From Palsa-739 sp035532535 (GTDB lineage: Bacteria > Actinomycetota > Thermoleophilia > Gaiellales > Gaiellaceae): a stretch of DNA of 64,000 bases. Below, piece by piece: positions 14,288-23,421 of the stretch (position 1 is its first letter; every line of letters begins with the position of its first letter). The stretch spans positions 48,736 to 112,735 of the forward strand of contig DATKQT010000026.1 of the NCBI GenBank assembly GCA_035532535.1, given 5' to 3'. The notes beneath the pieces were generated by a model. The model saw only the letters and a list, made by a program, of their open reading frames with translations. It was not told where the DNA came from and did not search any database. The position numbers were made by a program, and so were the translations under genes.

Positions 14288-16818
14288 CCTCCCGCAGCGA
14301 CGTACTGGGCCCGGTGCGCTTCCTTCAGCACCGCCTGCGCGGCGGCGAGCCGTGCAACGGGTACCCGGTACGGCGAGCAGCTGACGTAGTCGAGCCCGAG
14401 CCCGTGGCAGAACTCGACCGACTTCGGGTCGCCGCCGTGCTCGCCGCAGATGCCGAGCTTGATCGTCTCCTTTGCAGCGCGCCCCCGTTCGACGGCGATG
14501 CGCATGAGCTCGCCGACACCGTCCTGGTCGAGCGTCTCGAACGGGTTCTGCTCGATGACGCCGTCCTCGAGATAGAAGGTGAGGAACTTCCCTTCGGCGT
14601 CGTCGCGCGACATCCCGAGCGCCGTCTGCGTCAGGTCGTTCGTCCCGAAGGAGAAGAAGTCCGCGTACTCAGCGATCTCCCCGGCGCGCAGCGCCGCCCG
14701 TGGGAGCTCGATCATCGTGCCGCACGTGTACTCGATCTCGGGCGCCTCCTCCGCCATCACCTGCTCGGTCAGTTCGCGTAGCCGGTGCAGCTCCTCTGCG
14801 AAGCCGACGAGCGGGTGCATGATCTCGACGAGCGGCTCGGTGCCGGTGCGCGTCTGCACCGCCTTCGCGGCGCGTGCGATCGCCCGCACCTGCATCTCGT
14901 AGATCTCCGGCCACTGGATGCCGAGCCGGCAGCCGCGTGTGCCGAGCATCGGGTTCGACTCGGTGAGCGCCTTGATGCGGTTGCGCATGCGCTCGTCGGT
15001 CGCCTCCTCCAGCGGTGGCAGGAACTCGTGCAGAGGCGGGTCGAGCAGCCGGATGGTGACCGGGAGGCCGGCCATCGCCTCGAAGATCTCCTCGAAGTCG
15101 GACTGCTGGAACGGGAGCAGCCGCTCGAGCGCCTCGCGGCGGCCGGGCTCGTCGGAGGCGAGGATCATCTCCTGCACCACCGGCAGCCGGTCGCCGAAGA
15201 ACATGTGCTCGGTGCGGCAGAGGCCAATGCCCTGCGCACCGAACTCGCGCGCCTTCGCGGAGTCGACGCCGTTGTCGGCATTCGCCCGTACCTTGAGGTG
15301 GCGCACGTCGTCCGCCCAGCCGAGCACGGTCTCGAAGTCCTCGTTGATCGCGGGCGGAACGAGCCGCACCTCGCCGATGATCACCCGGCCGGTGCCGCCG
15401 TCGATCGTGATCACGTCGCCCTCGTGCAGCGCGTGGCCGCCGAGCGTCACCGTCTTCGTCGCGACGTCGATCTCCAGGCCCTCGCAGCCGGCGACGCACG
15501 GCTTGCCCATGCCGCGCGCGACGACCGCCGCGTGCGAGGTCATGCCGCCGTGCGCGGTCAGCACGCCCTTCGACTGGATGAGGCCGTGGATGTCGTCCGG
15601 CGTCGTCTCCCAGCGCACGAGGATCACCGGCTCGCCGCCCTTGCCACGCTCGACCGCCGTGTCGGCGTCCAGCACGATCGTTCCGGAGGCCGCACCCGGC
15701 GACGCGTTGAGCCCGCGCGCGGCTACCTCGAACTCCGCCTTCGGGTCGAGCATCGGATGGAGCAGCTGGTCGAGCTGATCCGGATCGATGCGGGAGATCG
15801 CCTCCTCGCGACTGATCAGCCCCTCTGCCGTCATGTCCACCGCCGCCTTCAGCGCAGCCGCGGCCGTGCGCTTCGCAGAGCGCGTCTGCAGCAGATAGAG
15901 GTGGCCCTCCTCGACGGTGAACTCGATGTCCTGCATGTCCCGGTAGTGGTGCTCCAGCCGCGCCAGCGTCTCCAGCAACTGCTCGTACGCGTCCGGCAGC
16001 CGCTTCGCCATCTCCTCCACCGGCTGCGGCGTGCGGATCCCGGCCACGACGTCCTCGCCCTGCGCGTTGACGAGGTATTCGCCGTACACGCCCTGCTCGC
16101 CGGTCGATGGGTTACGGGTGAAGCACACGCCGGTCGCGCTCGTGTCGCCCTTGTTCCCGAACACCATCTGCACGACGTTCACCGCCGTGCCCATGTCATC
16201 CGGAATCTCGTACGTCCGCCGGTACACCTGCGCGCGCGGCGAGTTCCACGACTCGAACACCGCCACGATCGCCCGCCGCAACTGCTCGCGCGCGTCCTGC
16301 GGAAACTCGAGCCCCGTCTCCGCGACGTACACCTCGCGGGCATGCTCGACCGTGTCGTCAGGACTGAACCGGTCGTGCGAGACACCGTCGACCGTCTCCC
16401 CGAACATCTGGATCAGACGGCGGTAACAGTCGCGCGCAAATCCTTCGTTCCCCGTGCTGCGCGCCAGCCCGCCCACCGACACGTCGTTCAGCCCGACGTT
16501 CAAGATCGTGTCCATCATCCCCGGCATCGACACAGCGGCACCCGAGCGCACCGAGACGAGCAGCGGATCTTCCGGGTCGCCGAACCGCTTGCCCGCCTTC
16601 TCCTCCAGGCGCGCGATCTGATCCGCGACCTCCTCGTCCAGGCCCGCCGGGAAGCCGCCGTCGCGCATGTAGGCGCGGCAGGCGTCGGTCGTGATCGTGA
16701 ACCCCGCCGGCACCGGCACGCCCAGCTGCGTCATCTCGGCGAGCCCGATCCCCTTGCCGCCGAGAAGCTCCCGGCCGCCTTCGGACGCCTCGTCGAATGC
16801 GTATATGTACCGGGTCAT
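14284..16818 (-). CDS. ppdK: Pyruvate, phosphate dikinase
   Basis: An 844-aa enzyme interconverting ATP, phosphate and pyruvate with AMP, pyrophosphate and PEP. The N-terminal nucleotide domain begins MTRYIYAFDE with GGKGIGLAEM. The swivelling domain carries GGMTSHAAVVARG, in which H429 is the phosphocarrier and T427 the residue targeted by the regulatory protein. The C-terminal PEP barrel includes CRTEHMFF and the catalytic-Cys region LGICGEHGGDP. The start is ATG at 16818; twelve extra upstream codons are not family-like. Its regulator (RP) lies 1.4 kb away at 18252-19073. The start codon overlaps that of the divergent S51 gene. Confidence 0.96.
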   Translation of the reverse strand: MTRYIYAFDEASEGGRELLGGKGIGLAEMTQLGVPVPAGFTITTDACRAYMRDGGFPAGLDEEVADQIARLEEKAGKRFGDPEDPLLVSVRSGAAVSMPGMMDTILNVGLNDVSVGGLARSTGNEGFARDCYRRLIQMFGETVDGVSHDRFSPDDTVEHAREVYVAETGLEFPQDAREQLRRAIVAVFESWNSPRAQVYRRTYEIPDDMGTAVNVVQMVFGNKGDTSATGVCFTRNPSTGEQGVYGEYLVNAQGEDVVAGIRTPQPVEEMAKRLPDAYEQLLETLARLEHHYRDMQDIEFTVEEGHLYLLQTRSAKRTAAAALKAAVDMTAEGLISREEAISRIDPDQLDQLLHPMLDPKAEFEVAARGLNASPGAASGTIVLDADTAVERGKGGEPVILVRWETTPDDIHGLIQSKGVLTAHGGMTSHAAVVARGMGKPCVAGCEGLEIDVATKTVTLGGHALHEGDVITIDGGTGRVIIGEVRLVPPAINEDFETVLGWADDVRHLKVRANADNGVDSAKAREFGAQGIGLCRTEHMFFGDRLPVVQEMILASDEPGRREALERLLPFQQSDFEEIFEAMAGLPVTIRLLDPPLHEFLPPLEEATDERMRNRIKALTESNPMLGTRGCRLGIQWPEIYEMQVRAIARAAKAVQTRTGTEPLVEIMHPLVGFAEELHRLRELTEQVMAEEAPEIEYTCGTMIELPRAALRAGEIAEYADFFSFGTNDLTQTALGMSRDDAEGKFLTFYLEDGVIEQNPFETLDQDGVGELMRIAVERGRAAKETIKLGICGEHGGDPKSVEFCHGLGLDYVSCSPYRVPVARLAAAQAVLKEAHRAQYVAAGG

Positions 16819-17482
16819 GTGCGCAGATAGTGAATCACGGCAGATCGTCGGCATGGGCGGCTTCCCCTCCGTCGAGCTGTGGGAAGACGTCCTCGGCCTC
16901 GCCCGAGGGCGGCGCGTGCTCGTCGACCGGACCGCGAGCCCACAGTACGGCGAGGCGATCGACCTCCCCGGCGAGCTGACCGACCTCAGCTTCTACCCCT
17001 GGCCGCCGGAGAACCTGCGCGAGCTCGCGCTCGGTTCTGACGTCATCCTCGTGTGCGGCGGCAACACCGCGAACATGCTCGCGGTCTGGCGCCTGCACGG
17101 CTTCGACAGCATGCTGCGCGAGGCGTGGGAGTCGGGCGTCGTGCTCGCCGGCTGGAGCGCCGGGCTGATCTGCTGGTTCGAGGCCGGCATCACCGACTCG
17201 TTCGGGCCGCAGCTCGCCGGCATGCGGGACGGGCTCGGCTTCCTTCCAGGCAGCGCGTGCCCGCACTACGACGGCGAGGAGCGGCGGCGGCCCGTCTACA
17301 CCGAGCTCGTCGCGAACGGCTTCCCGGCCGGCATCGCGCTCGACGATGCGGCTGCCGCGCGCTTCGTCGGTACCGGCCTCGTCGAGGTGATCACGTCGAG
17401 CCCGGTCGCGCGCGGATACGCCGTCGGCCCCGACGGCGAGGTGCCGCTGCCTACCCGGGTGGTCGCTCGAGCGACGCGGTGA
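16817..17482 (+). CDS. Peptidase S51 (dipeptidase E-like) family protein
   Basis: A 221-aa Ser-peptidase-like protein. It has RQIVGMGGF at the N-terminus, VILVCGGNTANML near 76-88 and the nucleophile elbow AGWSAGLICW with S114, followed by an acidic and His-bearing region (CPHYDGEE). S51 enzymes cleave Asp-X dipeptides or, in the cyanophycinase branch, beta-aspartyl bonds. Specificity is not readable here. ATG at 16817 shares two bases with the opposite-strand ppdK ATG. ATG at 16853 is a shorter alternative but would trim the first strand. Confidence 0.85.
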   Translation: MCADSESRQIVGMGGFPSVELWEDVLGLARGRRVLVDRTASPQYGEAIDLPGELTDLSFYPWPPENLRELALGSDVILVCGGNTANMLAVWRLHGFDSMLREAWESGVVLAGWSAGLICWFEAGITDSFGPQLAGMRDGLGFLPGSACPHYDGEERRRPVYTELVANGFPAGIALDDAAAARFVGTGLVEVITSSPVARGYAVGPDGEVPLPTRVVARATR

Positions 17483-18137
17483 AGCGAACGACCGTCCCGC
17501 TCCGGCCGATCCAAGCGACGAGCTCCGACCGGTACTGCGCGCCGCGGCTGATCACCCAGACGTGGCCGAGGGCCGGACGACTGCGCGTCTGCGTGAGCCA
17601 CACCATCTTCGCGACCGAGTCGCCGATGCGGACGCCGCTCAGCGAGCTCCAACGCGAACCGGTCACGCTCGCGCCGTCGAGCACGTCGCAGCTCGGCCCC
17701 GAGAACGACACCTGGAGACCGATGTCCTTCCACATCGCACGACACGGCTTCGTCTCGCTCGGCTTCCCGTAGATCTGTTCCAACCGGCTCAGCGTGTTCG
17801 CTCCGTGGATGTGCGCCAGCCCGTTCTGCCCGATGACGTACGGCATCGTGTTGGTCGGCGGGAAGATCGCCTTCGTCTTTCCACAAGCGATCCTGATCGC
17901 GCCGCTCGCCCGCCGGTCGATGTCGAGCTGCGGCCCGCGGACCGTGAACGAATCGGTCCCGGTTGTCCGGCTCGGAACGTCGCCGACGGTCGCGTGGCCC
18001 TGTGCGATGCACGTCACCTTCTCGCCGGGCCGCAGCGCGCCCGGCAGGAAGAACCGCGTCTGGCCACCGTGCAGCACGACGCCGGCGAGCGCGACGGCGA
18101 TCAGCGGCGCCTCCGCGCGCGGAACTCCGCCAGCCAC
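17451..18137 (-). CDS. Probable secreted protein of unknown function
   Basis: A 228-aa protein with a short N-terminal hydrophobic run (PLIAVALAGVVL) that may be a signal peptide. The rest is beta-rich with Cys pairs (VTCIAQGH, IACGKT, KPCRAM, PSCDVL) that could form disulfides outside the cell. No family is recognised. GTG at 18137 is the best canonical start. A CTG at 18104 overlaps the upstream TGA as CTGA and is possible, given similar junctions elsewhere. It follows a tiny membrane protein and the RP gene on the same strand, probably one transcript, and its 3' end overlaps the convergent S51 gene by 32 bp. Confidence 0.65.
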   Translation of the reverse strand: MAGGVPRAEAPLIAVALAGVVLHGGQTRFFLPGALRPGEKVTCIAQGHATVGDVPSRTTGTDSFTVRGPQLDIDRRASGAIRIACGKTKAIFPPTNTMPYVIGQNGLAHIHGANTLSRLEQIYGKPSETKPCRAMWKDIGLQVSFSGPSCDVLDGASVTGSRWSSLSGVRIGDSVAKMVWLTQTRSRPALGHVWVISRGAQYRSELVAWIGRSGTVVRFTASLERPPG

Positions 18138-18262
18138 GCGACCGCGCGCAGCCCCACCCAGATCGGCGTCAGCACGACGTAGAAGAGGATGTCCGCCGCG
18201 ACGAGGATCATGCACCAGAGGATCCAGTAGCGCAGCGGGACGGATCCCTTCTCATTTCTCAT
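18101..18262 (-). CDS. Tiny single-helix membrane protein
   Basis: A 53-aa frame reading MRNEKGSVPLRYWILW, a hydrophobic helix to about residue 40, then FRARRRR. The positive C-terminus suggests an N-out or hairpin topology. ATG at 18262 overlaps the end of the RP gene by 11 bp, and its TGA sits inside the start region of the next gene. That fits tight operon packing and argues that it is a real gene. Function unknown. Confidence 0.55.
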   Translation of the reverse strand: MRNEKGSVPLRYWILWCMILVAADILFYVVLTPIWVGLRAVAWLAEFRARRRR

Positions 18263-19073
18263 CGCGGCGCTCCTCGACCACGCGCAAGACGCGGTGCGCG
18301 GTCTCCTCGATCGACAGCTCGGAGATGTCGATCACCGGACAGCCGAGCCGCCGATGCAGCTTCGTGGCTTGCTCGAGCTCGTCGTAGACCTCCGTCAGCT
18401 CGGCGTACTGCCGGTTGCGTGCGCCGCTTCCCATCGTCCGCATGCGCGCACGACGGATCTCGGCGAGCCGGTTCGGGTCGATCGTCAGGCCGACGATCTT
18501 GCGCGCATCGATCTCGAACAGCTCCTTCGGCGGCTCGATCGACTTCACCACAGGCACATTCGCGGCCTTGTAGCCGAGGTAGCCGAGATAGATGGAGAGC
18601 GGCGTCTTCGACGTGCGCGAGACACCGACGAGGACGAGGTCGGCGTCATGGAGCCCGCGGCCGACGCCGTCGTCGAAGCGGACGGCGAACTCGATCGCCT
18701 CCATCCGCTTGAAGTACGCCGAGTTGAGCGGTGGGCGCGATCCCGGCGTCATCTTCGCCGCCATCCCCGAGACGCGGGCGACGGCTTCGATCGGCTGGCC
18801 GAGCAGGTCGCAGTAGTGAAGCTTTGCGCGCCGGCACAGCGTCCGCATCGCCTCGCGCAGCTCCGGCTTCACGAGCGTGTACACGACGACGGCGGGCCGC
18901 CCGCGCATCCTGTTCACGGCGAGCTGGAGGTCGTCCTCGGACTCGACACGTGGATGCCTGATCTCGACGAACTCCTGCTCGGGGAACTGCGCCTCGAGCG
19001 CCTGCACGAGGCGCGCCGCCGTCTCGCCGGTCGCGTCGGAGACGACGTGCAGCTCGACGGGGATGCTCGGCAC
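18252..19073 (-). CDS. PPDK regulatory protein (bifunctional kinase/phosphotransferase, DUF299)
   Basis: A 273-aa DUF299 protein that switches PPDK off by ADP-dependent phosphorylation of its active-site Thr and back on by phosphate-dependent removal. The N-terminus is VELHVVSDATGETA, and the P-loop is LVGVSRTSKTPLSIYL (near 147-162). The length matches bacterial RP (about 270). ppdK lies nearby on the same strand, which supports the partner. The start is GTG, 6 bases after TAGGCT (19085-19080). It is divergent from glyS and heads a short operon with two small genes. Confidence 0.92.
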   Translation of the reverse strand: MPSIPVELHVVSDATGETAARLVQALEAQFPEQEFVEIRHPRVESEDDLQLAVNRMRGRPAVVVYTLVKPELREAMRTLCRRAKLHYCDLLGQPIEAVARVSGMAAKMTPGSRPPLNSAYFKRMEAIEFAVRFDDGVGRGLHDADLVLVGVSRTSKTPLSIYLGYLGYKAANVPVVKSIEPPKELFEIDARKIVGLTIDPNRLAEIRRARMRTMGSGARNRQYAELTEVYDELEQATKLHRRLGCPVIDISELSIEETAHRVLRVVEERRDEK

Positions 19074-19104
19074 CCGCGCAGCCTAGCCCGCTAAGGTCGC
19101 ACCG

Positions 19105-20454
19105 ATGACCGACGTCACCATGGACAAGATCGTGTCGCTCTCGCGGCGGCGCGGCTTCGTCTTCCCCTCGTCCGAGATCTACGGCGGGATGGGGTCGACG
19201 TACGACTACGGCCACTACGGCGTCCTGACGAAGAACAACATCCGCTCGCTCTGGTTCCAGGCAATGGTCCAGGAGCGGGACGACATCGTCGCCCTCGACT
19301 CGGCGATCATCCTCAACCCGCGCGTGTGGGAGGCGTCGGGTCACGTCGGCGGCTTCACCGACCCGCTCGTCGACTGCCGCACGTGCAAGCTGCGCTTCCG
19401 CGCCGACCAGATCGACCAGGCGAGCTGCGGCCGGAGGCCGTCCAAGCATCCCGGCGAGACGCCCGACTGCGACCTCACCGAGGCGCGCCAGTTCAACCTC
19501 ATGTTCAAGACGCAGGTCGGTGCGCTCGAGGACGAGAGCTCGACCGCGTACCTGCGTCCCGAGACGGCGCAGGGGATCTTCGTCAACTTCAAGAACGTCC
19601 TCCAGCTCGCCCGCCGCAAGCCGCCATTCGGCATCGCGCAGGTGGGCAAGTCGTTCCGGAACGAGATCACGCCCGGGAACTTCCTTTTCCGCGTCCGCGA
19701 GTTCGAGCAGATGGAGATGGAGTTCTTCGTGCCGCCGGCGGACGCCGAGCGCTGGTACCGCTACTGGGTCGACGAGCGCTTCAACTGGTATCTGAAGTAC
19801 GGGCTGCGCGAGAGCATGCTGCGCAAGCGGGAGCATTCCGCCGAGGAGCGCTCGCACTACTCGAGCGGCACCACCGACATCGAGTACCTCTATCCGATCG
19901 GCTGGTCCGAGCTCGAGGGCGTCGCGAATCGCGGCGACTTCGACCTGACGCAGCACACGCAGCACTCGGGGACGAAGCTCGAGTTCGTCGGCGACGACAC
20001 CGAGCGCTACACGCCCTACGTGATCGAGCCGGCGGTGAGCATCGAGCGGATCTTCGTCGCCATGCTCGTCGACGCATACGACGAGGAAGTCGTGGCCGAG
20101 CGCGAGCGGACCGTCCTCCGCCTCCACCCCGCGATCGCTCCGGTGAAGGCTGCCATCCTGCCGCTCATCCCGCGGAACGCGGACATGGTGGAGAAGGCGC
20201 GCGGACTGCACGACGAGCTGCGGAGGCAGCACATGGTCGAGTACGACGACGGCGGCCAGATCGGGCGCCGCTATCGCCGCCAGGACGAGATCGGCACGCC
20301 GTTCGCGTTCACGATCGACGACCAGACGCTCGAGGACGACACCGTGACCGTTCGCGAACGCGACTCGCTCGCGCAGGAGCGTCTGCCGATCGGCGGCGTC
20401 CGCGGGTGGCTCGAGGAGGCACTGGAGCGCCCGTGGCGAACACCCAAGGCGTGA
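19105..20454 (+). CDS. glyS: Glycyl-tRNA synthetase (class II, alpha2 type)
   Basis: A 449-aa class II synthetase. Its beginning (IVSLSRRRGFVFPSSEIYGG) is typical of the homodimeric GlyRS. Motif 2 is KSFRNEITPGNFLFRVREF, and motif 3 lies in EPAVSIERIF. The anticodon-binding domain (about 345-440) has APVKAAILPL and IGRRYRRQDEIGTPF. A zinc-type insertion with DCRTCKLRFR is visible. The start is ATG, 7 bases after TAAGGT. Its TGA overlaps the GTG of the next gene, so the lipoprotein is probably co-expressed. Confidence 0.95.
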   Translation: MTDVTMDKIVSLSRRRGFVFPSSEIYGGMGSTYDYGHYGVLTKNNIRSLWFQAMVQERDDIVALDSAIILNPRVWEASGHVGGFTDPLVDCRTCKLRFRADQIDQASCGRRPSKHPGETPDCDLTEARQFNLMFKTQVGALEDESSTAYLRPETAQGIFVNFKNVLQLARRKPPFGIAQVGKSFRNEITPGNFLFRVREFEQMEMEFFVPPADAERWYRYWVDERFNWYLKYGLRESMLRKREHSAEERSHYSSGTTDIEYLYPIGWSELEGVANRGDFDLTQHTQHSGTKLEFVGDDTERYTPYVIEPAVSIERIFVAMLVDAYDEEVVAERERTVLRLHPAIAPVKAAILPLIPRNADMVEKARGLHDELRRQHMVEYDDGGQIGRRYRRQDEIGTPFAFTIDDQTLEDDTVTVRERDSLAQERLPIGGVRGWLEEALERPWRTPKA

Positions 20455-21044
20455 GAGCCGCCGTCGCCATCCTCGCGGTGCTCGCCGTGTTCGCGCTCGC
20501 CGGGTGCGGCCTGACGAAGACGAAGACCGTCACCCAGACCGTCACCAACGTGCGGACGGTTACGGTCACGACGACTGCGCCGGGAACGACGACGACCACG
20601 ACCGCCGCCTCCGCGCCCTGCGCGGCAGGCAGCCTCCAGGGAAGCTTCGACGTCGTGCCCGGCAGCCCCGGCGCGGGCCAGATCTCCTACAAGCTGACGC
20701 TCACGAACACCGGTGCGACGCCCTGCTTCGTCTCCGGCATCCCGCAGGTGCAGCTCCTCGGCACGACCGGAGGCGCACTTCCGACGTCGGCTACAGCGGA
20801 GCCTCCCGCTCCGGCGAGCCCCCCGAAGGTCTCGCTCCGGCACGGCGGCTCAGCGGTCGCCGAGGCGCGCTTCTCACCCGATGTGAACGGCACCGGTGAC
20901 TCGACGACGGGCCAGTGCCAGCCGACGGCGACGGTGCTGCGCGTCACTGCACAGGGCGGCGGCACGCTCGACGCACCGATTCAGCCGCCGACTGCAGTGT
21001 GCGAGCAGGGCTCGCTGCACTTCAGAGTCTTCAGCGCTTCGTAG
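20451..21044 (+). CDS. Lipoprotein with DUF4232 domain
   Basis: A 197-aa exported protein. The signal peptide MRAAVAILAVLAVF ends in the lipobox ALAGC, so it should be lipid-anchored. A Thr/Val-rich stretch (about 22-60) forms a spacer. The DUF4232 domain then shows PCAAGSLQG and LTNTGATPCFVSGIPQVQLL, with paired Cys. DUF4232 proteins are common in actinobacteria; their function is unknown. GTG at 20451 lies in a GTGA overlap with glyS. An in-frame GTG at 20433 would put six extra residues before the signal peptide. Confidence 0.82.
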   Translation: MRAAVAILAVLAVFALAGCGLTKTKTVTQTVTNVRTVTVTTTAPGTTTTTTAASAPCAAGSLQGSFDVVPGSPGAGQISYKLTLTNTGATPCFVSGIPQVQLLGTTGGALPTSATAEPPAPASPPKVSLRHGGSAVAEARFSPDVNGTGDSTTGQCQPTATVLRVTAQGGGTLDAPIQPPTAVCEQGSLHFRVFSAS

Positions 21045-21456
21045 GGTCGCGCTCCATCAGCCGCTCGCCGGGGACGCCGAAGCCGAGCTTCGCGTACAGC
21101 GCATGCATGTCGCGCGTGTGCAGGATCCACTTTCGGTCGGCGTAGGGGCCGCGCTCGACCATCTCGCGCACGAGCTCGAGGCCGAGCCCGCGGCCGCGAT
21201 GCTCGGGCAGGACGTACACGTCGGCGAGGTACGCGAACGACACGCCGTCGCTCATCGCCCGGCAGTAACCGATCTGGGCGCCGTGCTTGTACAGGCCGAC
21301 GATGCGCTGCGACTCACGCACGAGGCGCTCGACCTCCGTGCGCGGGCGGCCCTTCGCCCAGTACGCCTCACCGGAGAGATAGGCGTGGACTGCGTCGACG
21401 TCGACCCGGTTGCGGTCGTCGTCGAGCTCGTACCCGTCGCCGAGGTCGCGCCTCAC
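21031..21456 (-). CDS. GNAT-family N-acetyltransferase
   Basis: A 141-aa single GNAT domain. Acetyl-CoA binding motif A is in VYVLPEHRGRGLGLELV (R-G-R-G-L-G). It is preceded by AYLADVYV and followed by LHTRDMHALYAKLGFG, the usual C-terminal Tyr region. The substrate is unknown. GTG at 21456 overlaps the recO TGA (GTGA), so it is likely translated with recO. Its 3' end overlaps the convergent lipoprotein gene by 14 bp. Confidence 0.85.
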   Translation of the reverse strand: MRRDLGDGYELDDDRNRVDVDAVHAYLSGEAYWAKGRPRTEVERLVRESQRIVGLYKHGAQIGYCRAMSDGVSFAYLADVYVLPEHRGRGLGLELVREMVERGPYADRKWILHTRDMHALYAKLGFGVPGERLMERDPTKR

Positions 21457-22202
21457 GCCGAAAGAGTCTTGAGGCGGAAGCCGCCGTGGTATTCGTACGA
21501 CGCCTGGATGAGACGCAGCGCGTCGCGGGCCGACCGCTCGTTCAGTCCTGCGGCACCGGCATCGGCCAGCGGGCTCGTGAGCAGCGTCTCGATCGAGCGG
21601 ATGCCCACCGTGCTGAGCGCAATGGCCTCCGACTGTGCCGCGCAGGCCGCGCATACGGCGCCGCCCGCGCGCGGCGAATACGCGACGAGCCCCGCGTCGG
21701 CTGCGCCGCACTCGGCACAGCTCGTCAGATGCGGCAGGTAACCCGACAGCCACAACAGCTTGAGCTGGAACGAGAGCGCGAGCGGATCGAGCGCCGGGCG
21801 CTGCGTCGAGTGCGGCGCCTCGTCGAGGAGGTCGAGAAACCGTGTCAGTGCGGTGAACGCGCGCGGGTTCGCCTCCTGCTCGCTGAACAGACGCAGCATC
21901 GCCTCCGCCCCGATGAGTCCGACCGAGAGCCGGTAATAGTCCTCGCGAGCGTCGCTGTGCGGGTTCACGAGCTGGACGCCGGTGACGGTTTGCAGCTCGC
22001 CCGAGCCCTGATGGAGCATGAGCTCGACGTGCGAGAGCGGCTCGAGTCGCGCGCCGAAGCGAGATGTCGTCTTGCGGACGCCCTTTGCCACCGCGCCCAC
22101 GCGTCCCCGGTCGAGCGTGTACAGGTGCAGCACGCGGTCGGCCTCGCCGAAGCGGATCGAGCGGAGCACGACCGCCTCCGTCTTGTACGTGCGACCGGCC
22201 AT
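21453..22202 (-). CDS. recO: DNA repair protein RecO
   Basis: A 249-aa RecO: an N-terminal OB fold (TYKTEAVVLRSIRFGEADRV and RFGARLEPL), a helical domain, and a four-Cys zinc site (CAECG ... CAACA near 165-190). RecO loads RecA on SSB-coated DNA in the RecFOR pathway. ATG at 22202 is 6 bases after TACACT. It is divergent from the histidine kinase and coupled to a downstream GNAT gene. Confidence 0.93.
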   Translation of the reverse strand: MAGRTYKTEAVVLRSIRFGEADRVLHLYTLDRGRVGAVAKGVRKTTSRFGARLEPLSHVELMLHQGSGELQTVTGVQLVNPHSDAREDYYRLSVGLIGAEAMLRLFSEQEANPRAFTALTRFLDLLDEAPHSTQRPALDPLALSFQLKLLWLSGYLPHLTSCAECGAADAGLVAYSPRAGGAVCAACAAQSEAIALSTVGIRSIETLLTSPLADAGAAGLNERSARDALRLIQASYEYHGGFRLKTLSA

Positions 22203-22247
22203 CGTTCGAGTGTACGGATGGGACAGGTCTGCGTAAGCTGGAGGAAC

Positions 22248-23414
22248 GTGCAGAAGCTCGCCTACGCCTTCATCTCCGCAGCGCTCCTCCTCACCTTCGC
22301 CGCGGTCGGGCTTGGGGCGCTCAGGCTCCATCACGCCGCGACGACCGAGCGTCAGACCATTCGCACCCAGGAGCTCCAGACCGCGGTGCTCGAAGGGAAA
22401 CGAAGCGATGTCGTGGCCGCCTTCCGCAACGTGGCCACCCACGACGCGGGCGAGGGACGGCGACTCGATGCGGCCTACGTCGCGTACCTCGCGACGCCGC
22501 GAAAGGCCGCGATGTTCAACCGGAAGATCGAAGCCGAGCTCTCGCGTCAGGCGGGCGAGATCCACCGGATCAACCCCTCGGCGCGCTTTGCTCTCATCGT
22601 CGCGGCAGTGGGCGCCGGCCTCCTCGTCGTCCTCCTCATCTGGCTGTTCGAGCTCGAGCGCCGCTCCGGACGCATCGACCGGGACAACGCCGCGCGTTCC
22701 GAGGAGCTGATCCGCCTGCGCGACGAGTTCGTCGCAGTGGTCTCGCATGAGTTGCGCACACCGCTGACGTCGATCATCGGCTACCTCGAGTTGATCGCGG
22801 ACGGGGACGCCGGGGGACTGACATCGGAACAGGCTTCCTATCTCGCCGTGGTCCAGCGCAGCACGAACCGCCTCGTCGACCTCGTCGGCGATCTCCTGCT
22901 CGTGGCGGAGGCCGAGCGCGGCCCGCTCGCGCTCGAGCTCGTGGAGGTCGACGGCGCCGCGCTCGCCGCCAACGCAGTTGAGTCGGCGCGACCGGTCGCC
23001 GACGCGCGCGGCATCATCGTCCGGCTCGAGCACGGCGACCCGGTTACCCTCGCGGGCGATCCCACCCGGCTCGCGCAGATGCTCGACAACCTCATCTCGA
23101 ACGCGATCAAGTTCACGCCGCAGGGCGGTCGCGTCACTGTTCGCGCCGGGCGCGGCGGCAGCGACGCTGTGTTCGAGATCACCGACACGGGCGGCGGCAT
23201 CGCCGAGGACGATCGCGAGCGGCTCTTCGATCCGTTCTTCCGCAGCCACGAGGCGAACGTCCGCGCGGTTCCGGGAACGGGCCTCGGCCTGACGATCACC
23301 AAGGCGATCGTCGATGCGCACCGCGGCACAATCGACGTCCAGAGCACGCGCGACGGCACGACGTTCCGGGTCTCGCTCCCCGTCGGGGAACGCGTGGCCG
23401 CCCTTGTTCGTTGA
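22248..23414 (+). CDS. Membrane sensor histidine kinase (orphan)
   Basis: A 388-aa kinase with two transmembrane helices (about 7-27 and 114-134) around an 85-residue extracytoplasmic helical sensor. It has no separate HAMP domain. The phospho-acceptor is in VAVVSHELRTPLTS (H167). The ATPase shows the N box LDNLISNAIKFTP, the G1 box DTGGGI and the G2 box GTGLGLTITKAIV. No response regulator is adjacent. GTG at 22248 is 8 bases after TAAGCT, with a GGAGG in between. An in-frame ATG at 22218 is less likely. The glutaredoxin gene follows 7 bp downstream. Confidence 0.9.
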   Translation: MQKLAYAFISAALLLTFAAVGLGALRLHHAATTERQTIRTQELQTAVLEGKRSDVVAAFRNVATHDAGEGRRLDAAYVAYLATPRKAAMFNRKIEAELSRQAGEIHRINPSARFALIVAAVGAGLLVVLLIWLFELERRSGRIDRDNAARSEELIRLRDEFVAVVSHELRTPLTSIIGYLELIADGDAGGLTSEQASYLAVVQRSTNRLVDLVGDLLLVAEAERGPLALELVEVDGAALAANAVESARPVADARGIIVRLEHGDPVTLAGDPTRLAQMLDNLISNAIKFTPQGGRVTVRAGRGGSDAVFEITDTGGGIAEDDRERLFDPFFRSHEANVRAVPGTGLGLTITKAIVDAHRGTIDVQSTRDGTTFRVSLPVGERVAALVR

Positions 23415-23421
23415 AGCAGGT

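Noticed and set aside
14785..16830. A 681-codon plus-strand frame opposite ppdK
   Set aside because: No recognisable motif, and the minus strand encodes a complete, motif-perfect PPDK.
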